From the NCBI GenBank assembly GCA_020847855.1, contig JADLBH010000038.1, positions 114,902-178,901 on the forward strand: a stretch of DNA of 64,000 nt, read 5' to 3'. Each line of letters begins with the position of its first letter. The stretch's first letter is position 1. The DNA comes from Fimbriimonadaceae bacterium (GTDB lineage Bacteria > Armatimonadota > Fimbriimonadia > Fimbriimonadales > Fimbriimonadaceae). Of this stretch, positions 52,275-62,074 are shown piece by piece. Under the pieces are notes generated by a model. The model ran no database searches and was not told the DNA's origin. It saw only the letters and a program-made list of their open reading frames with translations. The position numbers and the translations under genes were made by a program.

Positions 52275-52289
52275 TAGATTGGGCTCGAA
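52275..52289 (+). promoter_or_regulatory. -10 box for the aldehyde dehydrogenase
   Basis: TAGATT (52275-52280) ends 9 nt before TTG 52290. Confidence 0.4.
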
Positions 52290-53759
52290 TTGGCGACAAG
52301 CACCGAACCGAAGGCACCTGGCATCGGCGTTCCAACCTGGGACTATGTGGCGGCCCCGGAAGCTCGGACGATCGTCCAACTCGCCGACCGGTATGACCAT
52401 TACATCGGTGGCGAGTGGGTCCCGCCCTCCTCGGGGAAGTACTTCGCGACGATAGATCCTTCCAGCGAGGGGGTGCTGAGCGAAGTGGCCCTGGGCGAAG
52501 AAGCCGACGTCGGAGCGGCGGTTCACGCCGCTCGCGTGGCCCTTCCTGGTTGGAGCGCACTGCCGGGGGCCGAGCGAGGGAAGGCCCTTTTCCGGATCGC
52601 CCGTATCCTCCAAGAGCGGAGTCGGGAGTTCGCCGTCCTCGAAAGCATGGACGGGGGCAAGCCCATCCGGGAGAGCCGGGACGTAGACATCCCCCTCGCC
52701 GCCGCCCATTTCTTCTATTACGCAGGCTGGGCCGACAAGCTCGAGTATGCGTTCCCTGGTCGGAGCGTCCGCCCCTTGGGAGTGGCCGCCCAGGTCATCC
52801 CTTGGAACTTCCCCCTCTTGATGGCCGCTTGGAAGCTGGCTCCCGCGCTCGCATGTGGGAACACCTGCGTGCTCAAACCTGCCGAGACCACCCCGCTCAC
52901 TGCCTTGCTGCTCGCCGACGTGCTTCGGCAGGCTGGGTTGCAGCCTGGGGTCGTGAACATCGTCACCGGGGACGGGGGGACGGGTGCCGGGCTCGTGAGG
53001 CACCCAGGCGTGGACAAGGTCGCCTTCACCGGCTCGACCGCAGTGGGCAAGGAGATCTATCGCAGAGCAGCGGGGAAGCGGGTCACGCTCGAGCTCGGCG
53101 GGAAGGCGGCGAACATCGTCTTCGAGGACGCGGCCTTGGACCAGGCGGTCGAAGGGATCGTGAACGGGATCTATTTCAACCAGGGCCACGTCTGTTGCGC
53201 AGGCTCGCGCCTCCTCGTCCAGGAGAGCGTGGCCGAGTCCTTGTTGCGCAAACTTCGACACCGAATGGACCATCTGATCCTCGGTGACCCGTTGGACAAG
53301 AACACGGACGTCGGCGCGATCAACTCGCGAGAGCAGTTGAGCCGGATTCAAGAGTATCAGGCCGTAGGAGTCGCCGAAGGCGCCGAGATCTACCAGGCTT
53401 CGTGTGCGCTGCCTGAAAAGGGCTACTGGTACCCTCCCACCTTCTTTACGGGAGTCTCGCAGAGCCACCGTCTCGCCCAAGAAGAGATCTTCGGCCCCGT
53501 GCTCGCCGTGATCACGTTCCGCACGCCCGAGGAAGCGGTCGAGAAGGCGAACAACACGCCCTATGGCCTTAGTGCCGGAATCTGGACCGACAAGGGGAGC
53601 AAGATCTTCAAGATGCTAGGCAAGATGAGGGCAGGCGTGGTGTGGGCGAACACCTTCAACAAGTTCGATCCGACGTCGCCCTTCGGGGGGTATAAGGAGA
53701 GCGGCTTCGGAAGAGAGGGGGGGCGGCACGGGCTCGCCGCTTACTTGGACGTCCGATGA
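52290..53759 (+). CDS. Aldehyde dehydrogenase (catalytic half of an ALDH16-like pair)
   Basis: A 489-residue ALDH from TTG 52290. PWNFPLLMAAWKLAPALACGN (NAD site), FTGSTAVGKEI, general-base Glu in LELGGKAANIV (about 268) and nucleophile Cys in FNQGHVCCAG (about 302); SPFGGYKESGFGREGG near the end. All catalytic residues are present. Its stop overlaps the start of the next gene (ATGA). Together with deoC nearby it may oxidise acetaldehyde or another aldehyde. Confidence 0.93.
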   Translation: MATSTEPKAPGIGVPTWDYVAAPEARTIVQLADRYDHYIGGEWVPPSSGKYFATIDPSSEGVLSEVALGEEADVGAAVHAARVALPGWSALPGAERGKALFRIARILQERSREFAVLESMDGGKPIRESRDVDIPLAAAHFFYYAGWADKLEYAFPGRSVRPLGVAAQVIPWNFPLLMAAWKLAPALACGNTCVLKPAETTPLTALLLADVLRQAGLQPGVVNIVTGDGGTGAGLVRHPGVDKVAFTGSTAVGKEIYRRAAGKRVTLELGGKAANIVFEDAALDQAVEGIVNGIYFNQGHVCCAGSRLLVQESVAESLLRKLRHRMDHLILGDPLDKNTDVGAINSREQLSRIQEYQAVGVAEGAEIYQASCALPEKGYWYPPTFFTGVSQSHRLAQEEIFGPVLAVITFRTPEEAVEKANNTPYGLSAGIWTDKGSKIFKMLGKMRAGVVWANTFNKFDPTSPFGGYKESGFGREGGRHGLAAYLDVR

Positions 53760-54595
53760 GCACACCACGGATCGGGGTGAGGAAGACGTACAAGCTCCTC
53801 ATCGGAGGAGCCTTGGTCAGGACAGAGTCCGGGCGAAGCCTCGAGGGCCCCACCGGAGACAATGTGCCATGGGCCAGCCGAAAGGACGTGCGGGACGCCG
53901 TCCGCGCCGCCCACAGCGCCGGATCCAATTGGAGCGGAATCACCGCTTACAACCGGGGCCAGATCCTGTACCGTCTCGCGGAGATGGTGGAGGCCAGGGC
54001 GGCAGAGTTCGAGCGCCTGGCAATGGCGGAAGGATCGAGCGAGCCTGCACGAGAGGTGGCGACCGCTTGTGACCGGTTGGTCTACTATGCGGGCTGGTGC
54101 GACAAGTTCGCCCAGGTCGCCGGTTGCGTGAATCCGGTCACGGGGCCCTATTTTGATTTCTCGGTTCCTGAGCCGATGGGCGTGGTGACCGTGGCGGTCG
54201 GGCCGGGCGCGCCCCTTCTCGCCCTCCTTACCCAGATCGCACCGATCCTCGTGGGAGGAAACACCGCGGTCGTCCTTGCGGACGACGCCGCCCCCGCCAC
54301 CGCTTGCGAACTGGGAGAGACGGTGACCACCGCCGACTTTCCATCAGGCGTGGTGAACATCCTTTGCGGGAAGCAGGCCGAGACGCTCCAAGCAGCCGCC
54401 TCGCACAAGGAGGTGGACGCGATAGACGTGGTCGGAGCGACCTTGGACGACCGTTTCTGGTCCGGTGCCGCAGGGAACATGAAGCGCGTCGGGAGCCACG
54501 GTCCTTACGATTGGCTCGACCCTGGATGCCAAGGAATCGGCTGGATCGAGCGCTATGTGGAGACCAAGACGGTGTGGCACCCGGTCGGAATCTAG
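53756..54595 (+). CDS. Truncated ALDH-like protein, non-catalytic partner
   Basis: A 279-residue protein resembling only the N-terminal, NAD-binding half of ALDH: YKLLIGGALVRTESGRSLEGP, RKDVRDAVRAAHSAGSNWSG, PEPMGVVTVAVGPGAPLLALLTQIAPILVGGNTAVVLADD, FPSGVVNILCGK. The catalytic domain with the Cys and Glu is absent. A short tail (CQGIGWIERYVETKTVWHPVGI) resembles the C-terminus of ALDH16-type proteins. ALDH16 joins a full ALDH domain to a vestigial second one in one chain; here they are two genes overlapping by 4 bp. A structural or regulatory role for this subunit is inferred. Confidence 0.85.
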   Translation: MSTPRIGVRKTYKLLIGGALVRTESGRSLEGPTGDNVPWASRKDVRDAVRAAHSAGSNWSGITAYNRGQILYRLAEMVEARAAEFERLAMAEGSSEPAREVATACDRLVYYAGWCDKFAQVAGCVNPVTGPYFDFSVPEPMGVVTVAVGPGAPLLALLTQIAPILVGGNTAVVLADDAAPATACELGETVTTADFPSGVVNILCGKQAETLQAAASHKEVDAIDVVGATLDDRFWSGAAGNMKRVGSHGPYDWLDPGCQGIGWIERYVETKTVWHPVGI

Positions 54596-54606
54596 CTCGC
54601 CAGGGG

Positions 54607-54621
54607 TAGAATCGCCCCGCT
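54607..54621 (+). promoter_or_regulatory. -10 box for the ABC ATPase gene
   Basis: TAGAAT (54607-54612) ends 9 nt before TTG 54622, just after the ALDH pair. Confidence 0.45.
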
Positions 54622-55758
<1,137 letters not shown>

Positions 55759-55762
55759 GCGG

Positions 55763-58456
55763 CTACTTGTCGAGCACGACCGAGACCTTCTCGCGCAGGA
55801 CGGCCTGGGCGGCGGAGAGCCTCGCGATCGGCACTCGGAACGGCGAGCAGCTCACGTAGTCCAAGCCCAGCTCGTGGCAGAATTGGATCGAGTCCGGGTC
55901 GCCCCCGTGCTCGCCGCAAATTCCGCACTTGAGGTTCGGGCGCGCGGTGCGTCCATCCTGCACCGCCGTCTGCATCAAGGCACCGACCCCGTTCCGGTCA
56001 ATCGTCTCGAACGGGTTCACCGGCAGGATCTTCATCTCAACGTAGTCGCGGAGGAACTTGCCCTCGGCATCGTCGCGACTGAATCCGAAGGTCATCTGGG
56101 TGAGGTCGTTCGTACCGAAGCTGAAGAACTGCGCGTACTCGGCGATCTCGCCTGCAGTGAGCGCAGCGCGAGGTATCTCGATCATGGTGCCGAAGAGGTA
56201 CGGCACGGTGACGCCCGCTTCCTCCATCACCGCGTGAGCGACCGATTCGAGCCGGTCCTGGACCACGCGAAGCTCATTCACGTGGCCGACGAGCGGGATC
56301 ATGATCTCGGGGTGAACCTTTCGGCCCCCCTTAGCCAGCTTGCAAGCGGCGCCAAGGATTGCACGCGTCTGCATCTCGACGATGCCAGGGAAGATCACAC
56401 TGAGGCGCACACCTCGCAGGCCCATCATTGGGTTGGCCTCCCGCATGGATTCCACGGCGCGTAGGAGTTCCTCCTTTTCTTGGAGGATCGCCTTGAGCGC
56501 CTTGCCTTCCGTCATCTGGGATGCCAGGCGCAACTCGGTCACCTGCGCAAGAAGGTCGTCGAAGTTCGGCAAGAACTCGTGCAGGGGCGGGTCAATGAGC
56601 CGGATCGTGACCGGTAGGCCCTCCATGGTCTCGAAGATCTGCTCGAAGTCGCGCATCTGCACCCCTTCGAGCTTGGCGAGCGCGGCCTCGCGCAGTCCTT
56701 CGTTCTTCGCGAGGATCATGTCCCGCACGATGGGAAGCCGGTCGGGCTCGAAGAACATGTGCTCCGTTCGGCACAGCCCGATGCCCTCGGCGCCGAACTC
56801 GATCGCCTGTTGGGCGTCCCGCGGGTTGTCCGCGTTGGCCCGCACATGAAGCTTCCGATACCCGTCGCACCACGACATCAACGTTCCGAAGGTGCCGCTC
56901 ACGTCGGGCGGGATCAAGGACACTTCGATGTTGTAGACCGCGCCCGTGGTCCCGTCCACGGTGATCCAATCGCCCTCGCGGACCGTGACGGGGCCCGCGT
57001 GGAAGCACTTGTCGTGGACGTCCACTTGAAGCTCCTCGCAACCCGCCACACAGGGAATCCCGAACCCACGGGCGACCACGGCGGCGTGGCTCGTCTTGCC
57101 GCCTCGGGCAGTAAGGATTCCCTGGGCCGCAAGCATCCCGTGAACGTCGTCTGGGTTCGTCTCCTCTCGAACCAGGATCACCTTTCGCCCGGTGCTTCCG
57201 AGCTTCTCGGCAGTGTCGGCATCAAAGACCGCCTTGCCCACGGCGGCACCGGGCGAGGCGGCGAGCCCGGTCGCCACGGGCTGGATGTGCCGGTCCTCGA
57301 TGTAGACATCGTCAATTCTGGGGTGCAGGAGCTGGTCGAGGTGGCTCGCCGTCACCCGCTGGATCGCGGTCTCGCGCTCGATGAGCCCTTCCTCCACCAT
57401 CTCGACCGCCATCCGCACCGCGGCCGGTCCCGTGCGCTTGCCCACCCGGCACTGGAGCATGAACAAGCGCCCCTTCTCGATGGTGAACTCGAGGTCCATC
57501 ATGTCGAGGTAGTGGCCCTCCAGCCTCCGCCCGATCTCGACAAACTCGTTGTACACGGCGGGAGAGGCCTTCTCCAGTTCGCTGATGGGCACGGGCGTGC
57601 GGGTGCCGGCGACCACGTCCTCACCTTGGGCGTTCATGAGGTACTCGCCATAGAGCACGTTTTCCCCCGTGCTCGGGTCACGGGTGAAAGCGACGCCGGT
57701 GCCGCAGTCGTCGCCCAGGTTGCCGAACACCATCGCCTGAACGTTGACGGCCGTGCCGATCTCGTCCGGGATTTTCTCGGTGCGCCGATAAACGATGGCG
57801 CGTTCGTTCTGCCACGAACGGAAGACGGCCTCGACGGCCAACCGGAGCTGCTCCCAGGGGTCCTCGGGGAAGACTCGGCCCGTCTCGCTGCTCACGAGGG
57901 CCAAGAACTGGCCGCAGAGTGCCTTAAGGTCCGCCGCGGTCAGGTCGGTATCGAGCTGTGCCCCCTTCTCCTTCTTCATCGCGGTGAGCAGCCGTTCGAA
58001 CTTCTCCTTGGAGACATCGAGCACTACGTCCCCGAACATGGAGATGAAGCGGCGGAACGCGTCGTAAGCGAAGCGCTCGTTCCCGCTCCCCGCGATCAGT
58101 CCTTGGAGCGCGGTTCCGTTCAGGCCCAGGTTGAGGATTGTGTCCATCATTCCGGGCATGGAGAACTTCGCCCCGGAGCGGACCGAGACCAGGAGGGGGT
58201 CGTTGGGGTCGCCGAACTTCTTCCCGAGATTCGCTTCGAGAGTGCCGATCGCGGCCTTCATCTCTTCCTCCAACCCGGTCGGCAGCTTTCCGCCGTCGGC
58301 ATAGTAGCTGTTGCAAACCTCGGTGGTGATCGTGAACCCTGGGGGCACAGGGAGTCCGATGTTGCACATCTCGGCCAGGTTCGCCCCTTTGCCGCCGAGG
58401 AGGTCCCGCATCTGGGCGTTGCCCTCGGGGAACAGGAAAACTCGCTTGTTGCTCAT
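55763..58456 (-). CDS. ppdK: Pyruvate, phosphate dikinase
   Basis: An 897-residue enzyme interconverting pyruvate, ATP and phosphate with phosphoenolpyruvate, AMP and pyrophosphate. In order: ATP-grasp domain (LLGGKGANLAEMCNIGLPVPPGFTITTE, SVRSGAKFSMPGMMDTILNLG), the phosphohistidine domain (TARGGKTSHAAVVARGFGIPCVAG, His about 458) and the C-terminal TIM barrel (GAEGIGLCRTEHMFF, FSFGTNDLTQMTFGFSRDD, GDPDSIQFCHELGLDYVSCSP). Full length with all motifs. A long gap (58457-58580) holds its promoter and that of the divergent hydratase gene. Confidence 0.96.
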   Translation of the reverse strand: MSNKRVFLFPEGNAQMRDLLGGKGANLAEMCNIGLPVPPGFTITTEVCNSYYADGGKLPTGLEEEMKAAIGTLEANLGKKFGDPNDPLLVSVRSGAKFSMPGMMDTILNLGLNGTALQGLIAGSGNERFAYDAFRRFISMFGDVVLDVSKEKFERLLTAMKKEKGAQLDTDLTAADLKALCGQFLALVSSETGRVFPEDPWEQLRLAVEAVFRSWQNERAIVYRRTEKIPDEIGTAVNVQAMVFGNLGDDCGTGVAFTRDPSTGENVLYGEYLMNAQGEDVVAGTRTPVPISELEKASPAVYNEFVEIGRRLEGHYLDMMDLEFTIEKGRLFMLQCRVGKRTGPAAVRMAVEMVEEGLIERETAIQRVTASHLDQLLHPRIDDVYIEDRHIQPVATGLAASPGAAVGKAVFDADTAEKLGSTGRKVILVREETNPDDVHGMLAAQGILTARGGKTSHAAVVARGFGIPCVAGCEELQVDVHDKCFHAGPVTVREGDWITVDGTTGAVYNIEVSLIPPDVSGTFGTLMSWCDGYRKLHVRANADNPRDAQQAIEFGAEGIGLCRTEHMFFEPDRLPIVRDMILAKNEGLREAALAKLEGVQMRDFEQIFETMEGLPVTIRLIDPPLHEFLPNFDDLLAQVTELRLASQMTEGKALKAILQEKEELLRAVESMREANPMMGLRGVRLSVIFPGIVEMQTRAILGAACKLAKGGRKVHPEIMIPLVGHVNELRVVQDRLESVAHAVMEEAGVTVPYLFGTMIEIPRAALTAGEIAEYAQFFSFGTNDLTQMTFGFSRDDAEGKFLRDYVEMKILPVNPFETIDRNGVGALMQTAVQDGRTARPNLKCGICGEHGGDPDSIQFCHELGLDYVSCSPFRVPIARLSAAQAVLREKVSVVLDK

Positions 58457-58580
58457 ATGGAAATGTCCGGAGCCCTGAGAGACCCGGCATCGCCGTTGTT
58501 GCGCGAGCGTCTGGGTTGCCCCGATATGTTACTGCTTGGTCGGAACCGACCCTGGGGCCCGGCCGCACGTCGTGTTGGCG

Positions 58581-58592
58581 TAGACTCCCTCC
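58581..58592 (+). promoter_or_regulatory. Leaderless-type -10 box for the hydratase gene
   Basis: TAGACT (58581-58586) ends exactly 6 nt before GTG 58593. Confidence 0.5.
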
Positions 58593-59354
58593 GTGCTGCG
58601 AGAACAATTGGACGGCGCTGTCCTTCGTCTCACGCTGGATCGGCCCGAAGTGCGAAACGCCTTCAACGATGAGTTGATTGCGAGGTTGACGGAAGCGGTC
58701 GCGTCCGCTCCTACCGAGGTTCGGGCGATCGTGGTCTCGGGGGAAGGGAAGGCGTTCTGCGCCGGAGGGGACCTGGAGTGGATGCGAAGGGCGGCCGACT
58801 ACTCCGAGGAGCAGAACTACGAGGACGCGATGCGCCTGGGAAGGCTCTTCGAGACCGTCGCGGGGAGCCGAGCCTGTGTGATCGCGCAGGTCCACGGGGC
58901 CGCGTTCGGTGGGGGGGCTGGACTCGTTGCAAGTTGCGACGTCGCGGTGGCCCAGGAAGGGACGCTCTTCGCCTTCAGCGAGGCCCGTCTCGGCCTGATC
59001 CCTGCTACGATCTCGCCCTTTGTGATCCCCAAGATCGGTCAAGGAAACGCACGTTGGCTTTTCTCCACGGCAGAGGCGTTCGATGCCTCGGTAGCCCAGC
59101 GCATCGGCCTCGTACACGACGTGGCCTCCGAAGGCTCGCTGCACGAGGCCGTCGAAAAGCGGGTAGCCGCCGTCCTCGGGAACGGTCCTGCCGCGGTCGA
59201 GGCCAGCAAACGGCTCGCCCTGGCCGGGCCCGTGCCCATGTCGGATGCGGCTCGGCTCCTGGCCCAGGCACGGTCCTCCGACGAAGGCAAGGAAGGGGTG
59301 GCGGCGTTCCTCGAAAAGCGCCCGGCCAAGTTCAAGGCTGAGACCGGGCGGTAA
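58593..59354 (+). CDS. Enoyl-CoA hydratase/isomerase family protein
   Basis: A 253-residue crotonase-fold enzyme. RLTLDRPEVRNAFNDELIARLTEAV, the oxyanion-hole segments VSGEGKAFCAGGDLEWMRR and VHGAAFGGGAGLVASCDVAVA, and the acidic region SEARLGLIPATISPFVI with a conserved Glu. The last segment resembles methylglutaconyl-CoA hydratases, and the next gene is a biotin carboxylase, so a role in leucine degradation is plausible; ordinary beta-oxidation is the alternative. Start GTG 58593. Confidence 0.9.
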   Translation: MLREQLDGAVLRLTLDRPEVRNAFNDELIARLTEAVASAPTEVRAIVVSGEGKAFCAGGDLEWMRRAADYSEEQNYEDAMRLGRLFETVAGSRACVIAQVHGAAFGGGAGLVASCDVAVAQEGTLFAFSEARLGLIPATISPFVIPKIGQGNARWLFSTAEAFDASVAQRIGLVHDVASEGSLHEAVEKRVAAVLGNGPAAVEASKRLALAGPVPMSDAARLLAQARSSDEGKEGVAAFLEKRPAKFKAETGR

Positions 59355-59363
59355 AGTGCCGGA
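59352..59363 (+). promoter_or_regulatory. -10 box containing the upstream stop codon
   Basis: TAAAGT (59352-59357) ends exactly 6 nt before GTG 59364; its TAA is the stop codon of the hydratase gene. Confidence 0.4.
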
Positions 59364-60881
59364 GTGATCCGCAAGTTGCTCGTGGCGAATCGTGGCGAGA
59401 TCGCGGTTCGAGTCATCCGCGCCGCCCGCGAGATGGGAGTCGCCACCGTGGCCATCGCCAGCGAGGCGGATCGGCACGCCTACCACGCGCAACTCGCGGA
59501 CGAGTGCGTCGTCATCGGCCCGCCCGAGGCCCCCAAGAGCTACCTCGACCCAGCCAAGGTCCTTTCCGCAGCGGCGTCCACGGGCGCCGACTCCCTTCAC
59601 CCCGGTTACGGCTTCCTGAGTGAGCGGTCCTCCTTTGCGCGGGCGTGTCGGGAGGCCGGACTCGCCTTTGTGGGTCCGAGCCCCGAGGCGATGGACAAAC
59701 TGGGGGCCAAGATAGACGCGAAGCTCCTCGCACAGGAGAGCCAGGTCCCGCTGGTTCCGGGCTACTTCGTCCGCGGGGCGAGCGACGACGACCTCCGCCG
59801 GGCCGCGGAGTCCGTCGGCTTTCCCCTGTTGCTCAAGAGCAGCGCGGGAGGGGGCGGTCGCGGGATGAGGGTCGTGAGAGAGCCGCAACACTTCGACGCT
59901 GAGCTCGCCACAGCACGGGAGGAGGCGCGAAAGGGCTTCGGAGACGACGAGATGATGCTGGAGCGCCTGGTCGAGCGGCCACGGCACATCGAAGTACAGT
60001 TCATCGCCGATTCCCAGGGCCAGGTCGCGTGCGTGTTTGAGCGTGAGTGCTCGCTTCAGCGCCGCCACCAGAAGCTGATCGAGGAGAGCGCCTCGCCCGC
60101 GATGACCCCCGAGCTTTGGGAGCGGCTCCGCACTGCGACCGAACGGCTGGTCAAGGCGGCGGGATATGTCAACGCAGGTACGGCGGAGTTCATGTTCGAT
60201 TCGGCGACCGGCGAGATCTTCTTTTTGGAAGTGAACGCGCGGCTCCAAGTCGAGCACCCCGTGACCGAGGCGGTCACCGGGCTCGACTTGGTTCAGTGGC
60301 AACTCCGGATCGCTTCAGGCCAAGAGTTGAACCTCAAGCCCACCCTCCTCGCCGGGGATCGTGCCGCGCTCCAAGGTCACGCGATCGAGGCTCGGATCGT
60401 GGCCGAAGACCCTGCCCGTGGCTTCCTACCCAGCACCGGGCGCGTCATAGGCTGGGCCGAACCGACGGGGCCGGGAATTCGGTTCGACACCGGTCTGCGA
60501 GTCGGAGACGAGGTCACCCGCCACTATGACTCCCTCATCGCCAAGCTGATCGTACATGCCGAGGATCGCCCCGCCGCGATCCGTAGGCTCCGCGCTGCCC
60601 TATTGGACACGCACGTCCTGGGCGTCCAGACGAACATCGCCTTCCTCCTCGATGTCCTCGGCTCCGAGGCGTTCGTTCGTGGGGAAGTGGACACTGGATA
60701 CGTGGACCGGGAAATGGGAGGCTGGTCGCGATCCGACGACGTCCCGGTCGAGCTTGGTGCCTTGGTTGCCGCTGCTTCGCAGGCTGCCTCCGGAGCTTCC
60801 GGCCCCGCGAAGGCTGCGAGGCCCACATGGGATGCGTCCGACGGCTTTCGTAACGCCCCCGTCGTAGGTCAGGTAGGGTAA
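59364..60881 (+). CDS. Biotin carboxylase subunit of an acyl-CoA carboxylase
   Basis: A 505-residue ATP-grasp enzyme. LLVANRGEIAVRVIRAAREMG, HPGYGFLSE, ATP-binding KSSAGGGGRGMRVV, ERECSLQRRHQKLIEESAS, and EVNARLQVEHPVTEAVTG. It carboxylates biotin on a carrier protein. There is no C-terminal biotin-carrier domain, and the last 50 residues are a low-complexity Ala-rich tail, so carrier and carboxyltransferase must be encoded elsewhere. Neighbourhood favours methylcrotonyl-CoA or propionyl-CoA carboxylase over the fatty-acid AccC, but this is inference. Confidence 0.92.
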   Translation: MIRKLLVANRGEIAVRVIRAAREMGVATVAIASEADRHAYHAQLADECVVIGPPEAPKSYLDPAKVLSAAASTGADSLHPGYGFLSERSSFARACREAGLAFVGPSPEAMDKLGAKIDAKLLAQESQVPLVPGYFVRGASDDDLRRAAESVGFPLLLKSSAGGGGRGMRVVREPQHFDAELATAREEARKGFGDDEMMLERLVERPRHIEVQFIADSQGQVACVFERECSLQRRHQKLIEESASPAMTPELWERLRTATERLVKAAGYVNAGTAEFMFDSATGEIFFLEVNARLQVEHPVTEAVTGLDLVQWQLRIASGQELNLKPTLLAGDRAALQGHAIEARIVAEDPARGFLPSTGRVIGWAEPTGPGIRFDTGLRVGDEVTRHYDSLIAKLIVHAEDRPAAIRRLRAALLDTHVLGVQTNIAFLLDVLGSEAFVRGEVDTGYVDREMGGWSRSDDVPVELGALVAAASQAASGASGPAKAARPTWDASDGFRNAPVVGQVG

Positions 60882-60885
60882 CCGC
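60874..60885 (+). promoter_or_regulatory. Leaderless-type -10 box overlapping the upstream stop
   Basis: TAGGGT (60874-60879) ends exactly 6 nt before GTG 60886; the stop TAA of the carboxylase (60879-60881) begins on its last base. Confidence 0.4.
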
Positions 60886-61593
60886 GTGGGCGAGAGGCCA
60901 CGGATCCTGAGCGAGGCCGAAGTGAGCGAGGTTCTCCGTGCCGCTGCCGAGCTGCAGGAGGCCTCGGGCAAGGAGTACTCCGCCGGAGTGACCCTGGACG
61001 AGCTCAAGAGGATCGCAGCCGAGGCCGGGATCGCACCCGAGTTCCTCGAACAAGCGATCCGGTCGCCCAAGCCCAAGACGGTCGCAACCTCGCCCCTCAG
61101 GCTCTCCGAGGAGACCGAGGTCGTCGTGGACGGGGAGGTCGCCCCAGAAAACTTGGACCTCCTCCTCACGAAGATGCGCGAGAAGGGCAAGGTGGACAAG
61201 TTCCAACAGGTGGGTCGGAGCCTCACCGCCGAGGTGACCAAATCACCCATGTGGGCTCGCGTCGAGCTTTTCTCGCGGGGTGGGAGGACCAGGGTGAAGG
61301 TGAAGTCGAGCCCGTTCTTCCCTTACTTCCTCGGGCTGCATGCGCCCTTGATCGGGGCTTGCATCGCGGGTCCCCTCGTGGGTAGCCACGTGAACCCGAT
61401 CACCGGGATCCTGGTCGCCGCGGCCACCGTGGCCACCGGGCTCGGGCTGTTCCAGTTCTTCAACCGCACCTCGATCCGGCGCTCACGCGAGCTCGCGGGC
61501 TGGCTGGGCGAGCAGGTCAACGAGATCGCAGCCGAGCCGACGACGGAGCAACAGACCGAGAGCCTGGAAGAGCGGTTGGAACAACAAACCTAG
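60886..61593 (+). CDS. Membrane protein with N-terminal helical domain
   Basis: A 235-residue protein. The N-terminal region (about 5-60; RILSEAEVSEVLRAAAELQEASGKEYSAGVTLDELKRIAAEAGIAPEFLEQAI) is a helical pattern recurrent in bacterial sensor-like membrane proteins. A soluble beta-rich middle follows, then two hydrophobic helices (FLGLHAPLIGACIAGPLVGSH, ITGILVAAATVATGLGLFQFF) and an acidic Gln/Glu-rich tail. Not assigned to a function. It shares a CTAG stop with the convergent cNMP-binding gene. Confidence 0.75.
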   Translation: MGERPRILSEAEVSEVLRAAAELQEASGKEYSAGVTLDELKRIAAEAGIAPEFLEQAIRSPKPKTVATSPLRLSEETEVVVDGEVAPENLDLLLTKMREKGKVDKFQQVGRSLTAEVTKSPMWARVELFSRGGRTRVKVKSSPFFPYFLGLHAPLIGACIAGPLVGSHVNPITGILVAAATVATGLGLFQFFNRTSIRRSRELAGWLGEQVNEIAAEPTTEQQTESLEERLEQQT

Positions 61594-62039
61594 AACCCGC
61601 TGGCCGCGAGCACGCGCTCGAGCTGGATATTGGACCGCTGTAAACGGTCCACGAGGGTGGCCCCGATGTTCCGCAGAACCCGGACGCCCAAGCTCGGTTC
61701 CCGGTCAATGAGAGCGTTGAACGCCTCGCCGGGGAAGTGTGCCACCACGGTCTCCCCTTCGCTCATGACCGTAGCGGTTCGCTCCCCCCCGGTGAGAAGA
61801 GCCACCTCGCCGACCATGGCACCCGCAGCGAGGCGACCGATGGGCTCGCCGTCCGCTCCGCGTACGAGAACCTTGCCTTCGAGCACCAGGAAAAAGTCGG
61901 TCGCCAGTTCACCAGCCCGGACGATGGTCTCTCCGCCAGGATAGCGACGCTCGCTTGCGATCGCAACAATGCTGGCAACCTCGGTGTCCAGAAGGCCTTG
62001 GGCCAGGTAGCTGGACTCGACCTGCTTGACTAGTTCCAT
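61590..62039 (-). CDS. Cyclic-nucleotide-binding domain protein
   Basis: A 149-residue single cNMP-binding domain: RRYPGGETIVRAGELATDFFLVLEGKVLVRG, then GRLAAGAMVGEVALLTGGERTATVMSEGETVVAHF. The phosphate-binding cassette lacks the usual Arg-x-Ala-Ser form (GERTATVMS has R-x-A-T, acceptable in the family). No DNA-binding domain follows, so it is not a Crp-type regulator; a regulatory subunit or stand-alone sensor is likely. ATG 62039 has AGGGGG upstream and TAGCAT 7 nt before it; the frame is open to 62249 inside the PRODH gene. Confidence 0.85.
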   Translation of the reverse strand: MELVKQVESSYLAQGLLDTEVASIVAIASERRYPGGETIVRAGELATDFFLVLEGKVLVRGADGEPIGRLAAGAMVGEVALLTGGERTATVMSEGETVVAHFPGEAFNALIDREPSLGVRVLRNIGATLVDRLQRSNIQLERVLAASGF

Positions 62040-62052
62040 ACCCCCTATGCTA
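62040..62052 (-). promoter_or_regulatory. -10 box and Shine-Dalgarno-like run for the cNMP gene
   Basis: TAGCAT (62052-62047, minus strand) ends 7 nt before ATG 62039; the gap AGGGGGT could also act as a Shine-Dalgarno if transcription starts further upstream. Confidence 0.4.
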
Positions 62053-62074
62053 CCGGGTAGAGGGAAGTCGGCAC

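Noticed and set aside
55763..60302. Long antisense frames opposite ppdK and the biotin carboxylase (56759-58672 plus, 57924-60302 minus)
   Set aside because: Both run against full-length recognised enzymes and show Arg/His/Gly-rich shadow composition.
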